A stretch of 24,340 bases of DNA, taken from contig UQAW01000061.1 of assembly GCA_900539175.1 (NCBI GenBank), positions 1 through 24,340 on the forward strand, read 5' to 3'. This stretch comes from an uncultured Lachnospiraceae bacterium. GTDB taxonomy: Bacteria > Bacillota > Clostridia > Lachnospirales > Lachnospiraceae. The notes beneath the pieces are model-generated. The model made no database searches, was not told the DNA's origin, and was given only the letters and a program-made list of their open reading frames with translations. Of this stretch, positions 15,571 to 23,490 are shown one piece after another; position 1 is the first letter of the stretch, and each line of letters opens with the position of its first letter. The translations under genes were made by a program, and so were the position numbers.

Positions 15571-15600
15571 ATACTATCATATAGTCTGAATGTCTGTCAA
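15571..15600 (-). promoter_or_regulatory. Sigma-A promoter of the amino-acid transporter operon
   Basis: Consensus TTGACA (15595-15600) and TAGTAT (15571-15576) with an 18-base spacer. It lies about 95 bases before the SBP start codon. The leader shows no riboswitch-like fold. Confidence 0.8.
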
Positions 15601-15620
15601 CTCTGTTTTCCGTTTCTAAA

Positions 15621-15655
15621 CGGGCAGGTCTGCTGTCCCGAACTTTCATAGTAAA
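15621..15655 (-). repeat. Structured repeat fragment F, 5' end only, supplying a stop codon
   Basis: On the minus strand TTTACTATGAAAGT, then CGGGACAGCAG, matches the start of copy E (TTTACTATGAAAGT, then CCGGACAGCAG). A short hairpin follows (CGGG/CCCG with CAG/CTG and a CAGAC loop). The rest of the element is missing. The TGA stop of the AAA-ATPase gene lies inside the shared CTATGAAAG segment. The match length is modest but the position at an intergenic boundary fits the family. Confidence 0.5.
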
Positions 15656-17265
15656 GCTTCCACCTTGCAGCGGTGTTTCTTTTCCGTCTTATCATAACTG
15701 ATTCCGACAGCAAGGATTCTTCCTGTATATCTGCACTCCTCTCCAAGCTTTCCCTGAAAACGTAATGCATACTTCTTTTCTTTGATCTGCCGGATTGCCT
15801 CTTCCGGTGTATGGTCCACCTTCAGTTCCAGAATAATTCCATCCGCTCTTTTATCAATTTCCGGATAGAAAATAAAATCCACATATCCTTTCCCTGCCTT
15901 ATCTTCCCGCTCCACCCGGTAGGTATCGCGGGCAGCCAGATAGACCAGATTCACAACAGAGGTGAGTTCTGTTTCATGATTGTAACTCAAAAGCGGTATT
16001 TCTGTGTCATGCGCTTTTTCCAGAATCTCTTCCATCGTTTTCGTATCCTGGGCAAGTGTCGCCCGAAGCATACGACCTGACTCTCTCGCCAAACGATAGA
16101 CATATCCCAATGATGATTCTCTTTGAAGCATATCGGAAAATTTATCCAGCAATTCCTTATTTGGAATTGACACTTTGCCGTTTTCATAACTTAAAAAACC
16201 GTATACCACCATCGCAGAAAAGATTTCTTCCTTTGTTTTCAATTCCTGTGAAGTTGCCGCATATTCCCTGATTTTTGTGGGAACCGGAAATCCGGATACC
16301 ATCAGTGCAAGATCATCACGTACTGCATCCACATTATTTTCAATGTAGTAATAAATTTCATCATATGGTCCGGAACTTGTCCAATAATTTCCCAAATTAT
16401 TATTTGATAGAGACATTACCACGGAACGCGGATTATACAGCCTCTCCCCTGTTTTCGTATGATATCCGTCATACCATTTTTTCAGGCCCTCCCGCGTTAC
16501 ATGTGTTGACTTCTCATTTTTCTTCTGATAACGTGCAAACAGCGTATCTACTTCTTCTTCCGTAAATCCAAAATACTCAGAAAACCGTTCTTCGGTCGCA
16601 AGCGTGAATTCACTAAACATATTCAGTTCCGAACCACTGGAATATTTGGCAATCGGAAGGATGCCTGTCATATAAGCAAGCAACACATATGGCCTGTCCT
16701 TCAGCAGATTACGCAAGAACATAAGGTATTCCCTTTTGTCATTTTCTGTAATAAAACTTTGATGGAAAATAAAATCCCATTCATCCAGAACAAACACAAA
16801 CTGAGCCGTATCATTCTCCGCATACAATTCAAGAAGAATCTCTGCTGCACTTTCTTCCTCATCTATGTCTGCTTCCGGATATTCTTTTTTTAAATCTTTC
16901 ATCAGCCTTTTTTCAATCCGTTCAATGTACTGAGCATAAGAAGTACACCGTCCGCCCAGCTCATTAAACGAGATATGGATGACCGAAAATTGATTTCGAT
17001 ACTTTTCATAATCAACTATATTTGCGATTTGAAGTCCCTGGAAGATATCCTGTGCATCATATGCTTTCGAAAAAAAGGAGGCAATCATATTTGCCATCAC
17101 TGTTTTTCCAAACCGTCTCGGTCTCGTAATGCAAATATGATTGTTTCCAGTCTTTACTAATGGGAACAATTCTTCCAGCATTCTGGATTTATCTACAAAA
17201 TACGGTTTTTCCGTTTCACTTTTATATAAGGTATACGCCGTCCTGCTGTTTAAATAAATCCCCAT
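15646..17265 (-). CDS. AAA-ATPase-like / PD-(D/E)XK nuclease-like protein
   Basis: A 539-residue two-domain protein. The N-terminal part is AAA-ATPase-like: YFVDKSRMLEELFP, P-loop RPRRFGKTV near 48-56, Walker B FVFVLDEWD. The C-terminal part is a PD-(D/E)XK-like fold with GYVDFIF, ILELKVD (D...ExK) and QIKEKKYA. Proteins of this architecture (AAA-ATPase_like plus DUF1703) occur in many copies in gut Clostridia and Bacteroidetes. Their function is unknown; roles in mobile elements or defence have been suggested but I would not assert one. The ATG follows AAAGGAG by 8 bases. It has its own promoter, is downstream of a terminated tRNA gene, and its stop falls within a repeat fragment. Confidence 0.88.
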   Translation of the reverse strand: MGIYLNSRTAYTLYKSETEKPYFVDKSRMLEELFPLVKTGNNHICITRPRRFGKTVMANMIASFFSKAYDAQDIFQGLQIANIVDYEKYRNQFSVIHISFNELGGRCTSYAQYIERIEKRLMKDLKKEYPEADIDEEESAAEILLELYAENDTAQFVFVLDEWDFIFHQSFITENDKREYLMFLRNLLKDRPYVLLAYMTGILPIAKYSSGSELNMFSEFTLATEERFSEYFGFTEEEVDTLFARYQKKNEKSTHVTREGLKKWYDGYHTKTGERLYNPRSVVMSLSNNNLGNYWTSSGPYDEIYYYIENNVDAVRDDLALMVSGFPVPTKIREYAATSQELKTKEEIFSAMVVYGFLSYENGKVSIPNKELLDKFSDMLQRESSLGYVYRLARESGRMLRATLAQDTKTMEEILEKAHDTEIPLLSYNHETELTSVVNLVYLAARDTYRVEREDKAGKGYVDFIFYPEIDKRADGIILELKVDHTPEEAIRQIKEKKYALRFQGKLGEECRYTGRILAVGISYDKTEKKHRCKVEALL

Positions 17266-17339
17266 AACTTACTCCTTTCTCTTGCAAAAAGCAATTTTCA
17301 GACACAATCGAATACATGAAGTGTTTTTTCTTCTATATC

Positions 17340-17368
17340 ATTATAAGTGATTTCCCTCTGTTTGTATA
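17340..17368 (-). promoter_or_regulatory. Candidate promoter of the AAA-ATPase gene
   Basis: TATACA (17363-17368) and a consensus TATAAT (17340-17345), 17-base spacer, about 65 bases before the translation start. Confidence 0.55.
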
Positions 17369-17424
17369 GAAATAACTTTATACATGAATTCCAGACTTTG
17401 CCGCTCGAAAACTGCTCAACAATG

Positions 17425-17449
17425 CAAAAAAATCCAGCATAATGCTGGA
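17425..17449 (-). terminator. Terminator of the tRNA-Gly gene
   Basis: TCCAGC/GCTGGA stem around a 5-base loop, followed on the minus strand by seven or more T residues, 15 bases past the tRNA 3' end. Confidence 0.9.
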
Positions 17450-17463
17450 CTCCAATAAAAAAA

Positions 17464-17535
17464 AGCGCGAGACGGGATTCGAACCCGCGACCCCAACCTT
17501 GGCAAGGTTGTACTCCACCCCTGAGCCACTCGCGC
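17464..17535 (-). tRNA. tRNA-Gly (GCC anticodon)
   Basis: A 72-base cloverleaf. The acceptor is GCGCGAG/CTCGCGC, the D arm contains GGCTCAGGGGTGGAG, and the anticodon stem CAACC/GGTTG encloses TTGCCAA (anticodon GCC). The T arm is GCGGG/CCCGT around GGTTCGAAT, and the discriminator base is U. No CCA is encoded; the acceptor runs straight into a T-rich tail. It has its own promoter and terminator, so it is a single-gene unit. It decodes GGC/GGU and is a substrate of the GlyS encoded about 9 kb away. No duplicated 3' segment that would mark an integration site is visible in the window. Confidence 0.98.
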
Positions 17536-17570
17536 ACATCTGCAAACTGCTATCGCAACTCGCAGATATA

Positions 17571-17599
17571 AATATACTATAATTTCAGATTTTTGTCAA
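17571..17599 (-). promoter_or_regulatory. Sigma-A promoter of tRNA-Gly
   Basis: Consensus TTGACA (17594-17599) and TATATT (17571-17576) with a 17-base spacer. A leader stem (ATCTGC/GCAGAT) separates it from the mature tRNA 5' end and would be removed by processing. Confidence 0.85.
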
Positions 17600-17627
17600 C
17601 AATTTTTTTATTTTTATAAACTCCTGC

Positions 17628-18392
17628 TCACGGCTTTAATATGGCACTGAGGACATACTGATTATTCGGAAAATTCTTCTGCGAAATATCTTCTAATCGA
17701 ATCAAATCCACATCCAGCCAAAGCTCCTCCGCCACTACCATCATATTGGCAAACATAATTCCAAAATTCACTTCATCCCACTTTCGCAGTTGTTCCAGAC
17801 TGTGCTTTTTCGAAAAGATATGAATCCGATTGTCATAAACCACAAAACGCCATGGCTGACTATTCATACTGGACGGTGCCAGACGGGCAGCTTCCAGAAA
17901 CTGCTTCATCCATTGGCGCGGCACTTCTTTAAAGATACTCAATTCCTCCAAAGACAACCGCTTCGCCTCTGACTGCTTCCGGACATGAGAACCTTTGCTT
18001 TTACCAAATGCAACAATTCCCACCAATTTTTTACCATCCAGTGTCTGCTGTGACTTCTTAACCCTGTTGCTGCCCATATAGCAGGTACCAATACCGATAC
18101 TGCACATATAAAGCACCATCTGTTCCATCATATATCCCATATTCATCAGGCTTCTCGGCGCCTCTTCCGAGTAAAAAGCCAGATAATACGGTGCCTTTAC
18201 ACCGAACAGTCCTAACATCTTCTGTTGTCCCTTGCGGTTATCCAGTATGGCGATATCTGTATCAATATTCCCGAAAAGACTGGTCAGCTCCTGATAATGT
18301 ACCCGGATTTTATCCAGTACCTGAGTACTCAACCCTTCCATACTATAGTTCCGCACAGATTTTCTTACAAAAATAGCCTCATATAAATTCAT
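17628..18392 (-). CDS. Nitroreductase family protein (TM nitroreductase-like)
   Basis: A 254-residue flavoprotein-like enzyme. It opens with YEAIFVRKSVRNYS, the usual FMN-phosphate contact with Arg residues, and continues through YMMEQMVLYMCSIGIGTCYMG. It has a second motif LEAARLAPSSMNSQPWRF at about 165-182 that repeats the nitroreductase fold entry. This internally duplicated layout resembles the putative TM nitroreductase family; it probably reduces nitro, quinone or related substrates with NAD(P)H, but the natural substrate is unknown. I chose the ATG at 18392 (MNLYEAIF) because AAGGGTG lies 6 bases upstream; the in-frame ATG at 18410 falls before that site. A single-gene unit with its own promoter. 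Confidence 0.85.
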   Translation of the reverse strand: MNLYEAIFVRKSVRNYSMEGLSTQVLDKIRVHYQELTSLFGNIDTDIAILDNRKGQQKMLGLFGVKAPYYLAFYSEEAPRSLMNMGYMMEQMVLYMCSIGIGTCYMGSNRVKKSQQTLDGKKLVGIVAFGKSKGSHVRKQSEAKRLSLEELSIFKEVPRQWMKQFLEAARLAPSSMNSQPWRFVVYDNRIHIFSKKHSLEQLRKWDEVNFGIMFANMMVVAEELWLDVDLIRLEDISQKNFPNNQYVLSAILKP

Positions 18393-18421
18393 ACAATCAC
18401 CCTTAATCACTCCGTAACATT

Positions 18422-18449
18422 ATTGTAACATAACTGGTGACTTTTTCAA
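18422..18449 (-). promoter_or_regulatory. Promoter of the nitroreductase gene with a direct repeat over the -10
   Basis: TTGAAA (18444-18449) and TACAAT (18422-18427) with a 16-base spacer. The -10 box is embedded in two copies of ATGTTAC separated by 4 bases (about 18415-18432 on the minus strand). This could be an operator for a regulator of stress or redox response. Confidence 0.6.
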
Positions 18450-18500
18450 GGGTCATACAAAAATAATTTTGTCTAAAGTTAACAGATATTTCTCCGATTT

Positions 18501-20312
18501 TTACAGCACTTTTATGTTTTCCAGTTCTTCCACATAAGATGCGAATACTGCTAACGCCTCATCCACCGTCTCACGCTTTTCCATGTCAACTCCGCAGATT
18601 TTCAGAAGATCAATAGGATCCTCAGAGCTTCCCCCACTCAGGAATTTCTTATACTTTTCAACAATTCCCGGTTCGCCTTTCAAAATCTTCTGACTGATCG
18701 CAATTGCAGCCGAAAACCCGGTAGCATACTGATACACATAAAACGGCGTATAAAAATGCGGAATCCTTGCCCACTCCAATGCAATCTCCGGGTCGCTGAC
18801 CATATCCGGTCCAAAATACTTCTGATTCAATTCATAATAAATGTCGCAGTAAGTCTGTGCCGGAACACTTCCTTCCTGTTCCATCAGCTCATGAGCCTTC
18901 TTTTCAAACTCAGCAAACATCGTCTGCCTGTAAACAGTTCCCTTAAACTGATCCAGAAAATAATTGATCAGATACGCTTTCTCTTTCTGATCCGGGGCAT
19001 GTTCAATCAGATAATGGATCAGCAATGCCTCATTACAGGTAGACGCCACCTCCGCTACAAAAATTCGGTATCCGGCATAGATATAGGGCTGATTATGATC
19101 CGAATAATAGCTGTGAATTGCATGTCCCATCTCGTGGGCCAACGTAAAGACCGAATTCAGATTCCCGCTGTAATTCAGCAACACATAGGGATGTGTACCA
19201 TAAGCGCCCCATGAATAAGCACCGCTTCGTTTTCCCTGATTTTCATAGACATCAATCCAACCGTCCGAAAAACCTTCATCCAACAGTTTCAAATAGTCTT
19301 CTCCCAGAACGGAAAGTCCTTCCCTGACCGTCTCCCTGGCTTCTTCATAGGAAATCTTTTTCTCCACGCCTTCAACCATAGGAACATATACATCATACAT
19401 GTGAAGTTCCTCGACACCAAGTATCCTTTTCCGCAGCGCTACATATCGATACATGGCAGGCAGATTTTCATGCACCGCCTCAATCAATTGCTCATAAACT
19501 GCCAACGGTATATTTCCACCGTCCAACTCTGCCGCAAGAACTGACGGATAATTCCGCATCTTTGCAAAAAACGCAGCCTGCTTGAGATTTGCGGAAAATG
19601 TTGCAGCTAACATATTCTTATGATCTTCATATGCCTGATACAACTTTGAAAATGCTTCCTTCCGCACACGTCTGTCCTTACTTTCCATAAAGTTGGAAAA
19701 TGTTCCGTGGGTAAGAATTCTCTCGTTTCCTTCCTCATCCACAACGGTTCCAAATCGAATGTCCGCATTGTTAAATGCCATGAAGATCTGCTGCGGAGAA
19801 TTTCCCAATTCACCGGCCTTAGCAAGCACAGCCTCCAATTCTGCCGTCAAAACATGTTCTTTCTGACGCAGGATCTCTTTCAGCATCCGCTCATAGAGCC
19901 GCAGCGGCTCATATTCCTCAAGATAGCGAAAGATAATCTGCTCATCCAGCGCCATCAGTTCCGGCTCCACAAAAGAGCAGGCATCCGAAAACACGGAAGA
20001 TAATGCCATAGCCTTTCCGGACAGTTCCTGATACTTCTGATTTCCTGTATCTTCATGATATTTCTGATTCGCATAGACATAAACCCGCTCAAACATCTGA
20101 CTGATTTCATCTTTTTCCCGAAAGATTTCGTACATAACTTCCGGACGTTCTCCAAGCCTGCCCTGATTTTTCGAAAATGCATCTATCTGTGTCTGTAACT
20201 TTCCATAAGCACGCATCCATGCCTGATCATCCGCAAATAAGTCCTCCATATGCCAGCAAAACTTTTGATCCATCTCGTCCCGCTTTTGTAATGTTGTTGT
20301 CTCTGACATCAT
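18501..20312 (-). CDS. pepF: Oligoendopeptidase F
   Basis: A 603-residue M3-family zinc metallopeptidase, the usual PepF length, cytoplasmic (no signal peptide). The catalytic motif is TLAHEMGHAIHS with HEMGH at about residues 393-397. Other marks are SGAYSWGAYGTHPYVLLNYSGNL, noted as SGAYSWGAYGTHPYVLLN, and FVAEVASTCNEALL carrying the third zinc ligand Glu. It cleaves medium-length peptides taken up or made by protein turnover. I chose ATG-ATG at 20312 because GGAAGG lies 8 bases upstream; the in-frame region up to 20366 is part of an inverted repeat fragment. Its untranslated leader therefore begins inside repeat DNA. No strong promoter is visible upstream. Confidence 0.96.
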   Translation of the reverse strand: MMSETTTLQKRDEMDQKFCWHMEDLFADDQAWMRAYGKLQTQIDAFSKNQGRLGERPEVMYEIFREKDEISQMFERVYVYANQKYHEDTGNQKYQELSGKAMALSSVFSDACSFVEPELMALDEQIIFRYLEEYEPLRLYERMLKEILRQKEHVLTAELEAVLAKAGELGNSPQQIFMAFNNADIRFGTVVDEEGNERILTHGTFSNFMESKDRRVRKEAFSKLYQAYEDHKNMLAATFSANLKQAAFFAKMRNYPSVLAAELDGGNIPLAVYEQLIEAVHENLPAMYRYVALRKRILGVEELHMYDVYVPMVEGVEKKISYEEARETVREGLSVLGEDYLKLLDEGFSDGWIDVYENQGKRSGAYSWGAYGTHPYVLLNYSGNLNSVFTLAHEMGHAIHSYYSDHNQPYIYAGYRIFVAEVASTCNEALLIHYLIEHAPDQKEKAYLINYFLDQFKGTVYRQTMFAEFEKKAHELMEQEGSVPAQTYCDIYYELNQKYFGPDMVSDPEIALEWARIPHFYTPFYVYQYATGFSAAIAISQKILKGEPGIVEKYKKFLSGGSSEDPIDLLKICGVDMEKRETVDEALAVFASYVEELENIKVL

Positions 20313-20340
20313 TTTTCTTTCCTTCCTTTTCCTTATATCA

Positions 20341-20385
20341 ATTCTCATAATAGCTTGCCCATCCAATGCCCATAACTATTCCATC
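20341..20385 (-). repeat. Inverted 5' fragment of the structured repeat (copy D')
   Basis: On the minus strand ATTGGATGGGCAAGC followed by TATTATGAGAA matches copy E at 24293-24318 (ATTGGACGGGCAAGC, then CAGTATGAGTA). It points toward pepF, opposite to the adjacent copy D at 20414-20565, so the locus holds two divergent partial copies. It forms the pepF leader region. Confidence 0.6.
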
Positions 20386-20413
20386 ATTTTCAGATAGTTG
20401 TCCTGTACCTTTT

Positions 20414-20565
20414 AGTCCGGATTACGAATACTGGCGGCGATTGCGGGAGCACAAGGTGCGGAGCAATCGACTTTCATGGATGGTGATGTCTGCGTCAGCA
20501 GACATGTCCGTTTACTTAGGAACGGTAGGAAAATAACTCATGCAAGTTATTTTTCTACAGTTCCT
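20414..20565 (+). repeat. Structured repeat copy D, 5'-truncated
   Basis: It begins with GTCCGGATTACGAATACTGG, the 3' strand of helix 2, whose partner strand is absent here but present in copy E at 24307-24326. Helix 3: CGATTGC 20438-20444 with GCAATCG 20463-20469; GGGA 20445 opposite GGA 20460; GCAC 20449 with GTGC 20456. Next is the perfect hairpin ATGTCTGC/GCAGACAT at 20486-20505. The terminal hairpin spans 20518-20565: AGGAAC/GTTCCT, GTAG/CTAC and AAAATAACT/AGTTATTTT around CATGCA. It abuts the stop codon of the amidase gene. With D', it accounts for the whole 252-base pepF-amidase gap. Confidence 0.75.
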
Positions 20566-21290
20566 TAACTCTGCTCCTTTTTAATTTCTTCAATCTTATC
20601 TTTAACATCTGCCCGAAACTGCTCCCAGGCATCTTCATGATCCACAAAATATTTGGGGCATTCCTTCCCTGTCACATCATGATGTCGTATCACATCCTCC
20701 GGACTCAGATCATATCTCACACACAGCCAGCCGGTCAATTGAATGACAGACTGATAAGTAACATCTTTAAACTGTCCGCTCTCATCCGGGTGACAACATT
20801 CGATCGAAAGCGTATCCACGTTTCTGTTATTTGAGGCATATGCTTCTTCTGCTGTTGGAACACACTGAATGATTTCTCCTTCCAATCCCACAATAAAATG
20901 ACTGCTGGCAGAGGTCCCCTGTCCGTCTTTCAGTCCCTCGAAATAGTCACGATTCGCCTGAGCGCTCGTTCCCGGATTTGCCGTATAATGGATGACAATT
21001 CCTTTTACCTGTTCTAATTTCAATTGCGGTCTCGAATATGGATTTGGAGTCAGCAGCTGTACATCCAAAGGCGGAGCTCCCCGCCAGTCAGTCTTTGAAC
21101 TGGTCAACGATACCGATTTGAATGTACCGCTTATGTCCTCCTTTTCAAATTTTCTTTTGATTCCCCCTATACAGATTCCGATGATCGCAACAGCAATTAC
21201 TGCCAGAATCGCCCGATTCCGGTATACTACACGGCAGCGGCGCAGATATGCCTGAGATTTCGGTCTGTCTGTTTCTCTTTTACGTGCCAT
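20565..21290 (-). CDS. Membrane-anchored N-acetylmuramoyl-L-alanine amidase (Amidase_2/PGRP fold)
   Basis: A 241-residue protein with one N-terminal TM helix (about 27-43) after a basic, Arg-rich start, so the enzyme domain faces outward. Catalytic-domain marks are GIVIHYTANPG with His102, SSHFIVG with His131, a SIECCHP strand, and VIRHHDVTGKECP with His203/204 and Cys211. These are the zinc-ligand and active-site positions of T7-lysozyme/PGRP-type amidases, which cut the bond between muramic acid and L-Ala in peptidoglycan. The ATG at 21290 follows GAGGGAGAG; the in-frame ATG at 21341 lacks such a site. Likely roles are wall remodelling or spore/vegetative lysis. Confidence 0.92.
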   Translation of the reverse strand: MARKRETDRPKSQAYLRRCRVVYRNRAILAVIAVAIIGICIGGIKRKFEKEDISGTFKSVSLTSSKTDWRGAPPLDVQLLTPNPYSRPQLKLEQVKGIVIHYTANPGTSAQANRDYFEGLKDGQGTSASSHFIVGLEGEIIQCVPTAEEAYASNNRNVDTLSIECCHPDESGQFKDVTYQSVIQLTGWLCVRYDLSPEDVIRHHDVTGKECPKYFVDHEDAWEQFRADVKDKIEEIKKEQS

Positions 21291-21368
21291 ATACTCTCCC
21301 TCTATACCTTTTCCTTTGTAACCTTTTTCATCATAAAGCAATTTTGTGAACTGCTTTTATCCAAAATG

Positions 21369-21434
21369 TAAAAATTGCTACACAAAATCTCTGCAGTCTC
21401 CGTCAAAGAGACCGCAAGGATTTTATGTAGCAAT
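21369..21434 (-). terminator. Terminator of guaB
   Basis: A long imperfect hairpin with outer arms ATTGCTACA/TGTAGCAAT and inner arms around GTCTC/GAGAC, followed on the minus strand by TTTTT. It lies 16 bases after the guaB stop. Confidence 0.88.
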
Positions 21435-21449
21435 CCCACGACACGTTAT

Positions 21450-22904
21450 TTATTCATCTACGCTGTAATTTGGAGCTTCCTTTGTAATATGGATATCATG
21501 CGGATGAGATTCTTTCAGAGAAGCGGCAGAAATCTTTACAAATTTACCATTCTCTTTCAAAGCCTCAATATCCTTGGCTCCGCAGTATCCCATACCGGAA
21601 CGAATTCCGCCGATCAGCTGGAATACGGTATCTTCCACAAGCCCTTTGTAAGCCACACGTCCTTCCACACCTTCCGGTACCAGTTTCTTGGCATCTGTCT
21701 GGAAATAACGATCCTTGCTTCCGTTCTCCATCGCCGCAATAGAACCCATACCGCGATAAACTTTATACTTTCTTCCCTGGAATAATTCGAAAGTTCCCGG
21801 ACTTTCATCACATCCCGCAAAGATGCTTCCCATCATACAGACACTGGCTCCTGCTGCAATCGCCTTTGTCATATCACCGGAATACTTGATACCTCCGTCA
21901 GCAATGATCGGCGTACCGGTCTTCTTTGCTTCCTCGTAACAGTTCATAACTGCAGTGATCTGCGGTACGCCGATACCTGCAACAACACGTGTTGTACAGA
22001 TAGACCCAGGTCCGATACCAACCTTAACTGCGTCTGCGCCGGCGGCGATCAGATCTCTTGTAGCTTCTGCCGTTGCCACATTACCTGCAATTACCTGAAG
22101 CTTTGGATAAGCTGCTTTAATCTCTCTCAATGTTTTGAAGATGTTCGCAGAATGTCCATGAGCAGAATCAATAACAATTACATCCACGTGAGCCTTCACC
22201 AGCGCATCCACACGCTCCAGAACATTCTTTGTGATACCAACTGCAGCTCCGCAGAGCAGACGTCCCTGCTCATCCTTTGCAGACAGCGGATACTTGATCT
22301 GCTTTTCGATATCTTTGATTGTGATAAGTCCCTTCAGATTAAAATTCTCATCCACAATCGGCAGTTTTTCTTTTCTGGACTTGGCGAGAATGCTCTTTGC
22401 CTCTTCCAGCGTTACACCTTCTCTCGCCGTAATCAATCCATCTGAAGTCATACACTCTTTAATTTTTCTGGAATAATCCTCCTCAAACTTCAAATCGCGG
22501 TTTGTGATGATTCCTACCAGTTTACCATTCTCAGTAATCGGTACACCCGATATACGGAACTTAGCCATCAGATTGTTGGCATCCGCCAATGTATGTTCCG
22601 GTGATAAGAAAAATGGATCGGTGATAACACCATTCTCTGAACGTTTAACCTTGTCAACCTCGTCTGCCTGCTGTTCTACTGACATATTCTTATGGATAAT
22701 ACCGATACCACCCTGCCTTGCCATGGCAATTGCCATCCGATGCTCCGTCACGGTATCCATACCGGCACTCATCATCGGAATATTCAGCTTTATGCTTTTT
22801 GTCAGATATGTGGACAAGTCCACCATGTTCGGGGTCACTTCTGAATACTGTGGTACCAACAGCACATCGTCAAAGGTAATGCCTTCGCCAATAATCGTTC
22901 CCAT
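21450..22904 (-). CDS. guaB: IMP dehydrogenase
   Basis: A 484-residue enzyme that oxidises IMP to XMP with NAD+, the rate-limiting step to GMP. Layout: catalytic barrel start EGITFDDVLLVPQYSEV; two CBS domains at about 95-205 (SGVPITENGKLVGIITNRDL and EKLPIVDENFNLKGLIT, partial motifs); barrel with GADAVKVGIGPGSICTTR bearing the catalytic Cys near residue 305; the YRGMGSIAAM loop; and flap residues RYFQ. The ATG at 22904 follows GGGAGG (12-base spacing) and gives the standard N-terminus; longer in-frame extensions cover the promoter. Together with purA it controls the branch between AMP and GMP. Confidence 0.98.
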   Translation of the reverse strand: MGTIIGEGITFDDVLLVPQYSEVTPNMVDLSTYLTKSIKLNIPMMSAGMDTVTEHRMAIAMARQGGIGIIHKNMSVEQQADEVDKVKRSENGVITDPFFLSPEHTLADANNLMAKFRISGVPITENGKLVGIITNRDLKFEEDYSRKIKECMTSDGLITAREGVTLEEAKSILAKSRKEKLPIVDENFNLKGLITIKDIEKQIKYPLSAKDEQGRLLCGAAVGITKNVLERVDALVKAHVDVIVIDSAHGHSANIFKTLREIKAAYPKLQVIAGNVATAEATRDLIAAGADAVKVGIGPGSICTTRVVAGIGVPQITAVMNCYEEAKKTGTPIIADGGIKYSGDMTKAIAAGASVCMMGSIFAGCDESPGTFELFQGRKYKVYRGMGSIAAMENGSKDRYFQTDAKKLVPEGVEGRVAYKGLVEDTVFQLIGGIRSGMGYCGAKDIEALKENGKFVKISAASLKESHPHDIHITKEAPNYSVDE

Positions 22905-22964
22905 CTTTCTTTTTACCTCCCTTTTTCTTTTGTGACTGGAAAGCCACGAGTTATTTTGTTCCCT

Positions 22965-22993
22965 AGTGTAACAAAATTTTCTGATGCTGTCAA
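22965..22993 (-). promoter_or_regulatory. Sigma-A promoter of guaB
   Basis: Consensus TTGACA (22988-22993) overlapping the stop codon of the upstream gene, and TACACT (22965-22970), 17-base spacer. The short leader shows no guanine-riboswitch core. Confidence 0.8.
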
Positions 22994-23490
22994 TCTGTAA
23001 ATACTTTTCTTGGCATTTTGCTGCGAATATCACGGATCATCACATCATTCGGCTCGAAAAGCAGACGTTCCAGATGATCATCTTTGGAAATAATGGCCGC
23101 ATATACTTTTGCATCCGGCTTTCCGGAAGAATAATCTACTGTTTTGATATTCGAATTGTTTCTGTAAGAATCAAGCTGATGAGACTTAACCGGAGCTAAA
23201 ATCTCCATATTGTTCAAATCATAACTTGCACCCTTTTTTCTCTTGACGCGGGAAAATATCTTGTCAATATCCAATTCTCCATTTACATAGAGATACTCAT
23301 ATTCCACATTTAATTTCGGAAGAAAAAAATAGTCCAAAAGACCAAATGCCAATGCTGCAAGCAGGATCGGCGGAATCAGTACCCCCGCAACCACCGATAG
23401 CACTGTCATGAAAATCATCCCCACTTTAATTGCCATATCCTTTGCCGTAAACTGCTTCTCCACTAATACTTCCGTATATAAGTCACTCAT
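22990..23490 (-). CDS. Small membrane protein, DUF6106-like
   Basis: A 166-residue protein with a short N-terminal cytoplasmic segment and a double-length hydrophobic region (about 22-57, IKVGMIFMTVLSVVAGVLIPP then ILLAALAFGLLDYFFLP). A soluble C-terminal half follows, with VEYEYLYVNGELDIDKIFSRVKRK, noted as YEYLYVNGELDIDKIF, and ends MPRKVFTD. The YEY.Y.NGELDIDKI pattern recalls short PH-like domain proteins annotated DUF6106 in Lachnospiraceae; that name is from memory and moderately sure. It overlaps the upstream gene by 4 bases (ATGA), so the two are one unit, and its stop overlaps the guaB -35 box. Function unknown. Confidence 0.7.
   Translation of the reverse strand: MSDLYTEVLVEKQFTAKDMAIKVGMIFMTVLSVVAGVLIPPILLAALAFGLLDYFFLPKLNVEYEYLYVNGELDIDKIFSRVKRKKGASYDLNNMEILAPVKSHQLDSYRNNSNIKTVDYSSGKPDAKVYAAIISKDDHLERLLFEPNDVMIRDIRSKMPRKVFTD

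Noticed and set aside
17464..17535. tRNA-Gly as an integration site for the AAA-ATPase gene
   Set aside because: No duplicated tRNA 3' end and no integrase are present in the window; the tRNA terminator is intact.
20518..20565. Terminal hairpin of copy D as a rho-independent terminator of the amidase gene
   Set aside because: It follows the amidase stop directly and is long, but no T run follows on the minus strand; it fits better as the end of the repeat element.
22905..22964. Guanine or other purine riboswitch in front of guaB (and likewise purA, purC)
   Set aside because: The leaders are short and lack the paired loops and core bases of purine, PreQ1 or PRPP riboswitches; only a simple 7-bp hairpin is seen before purC.
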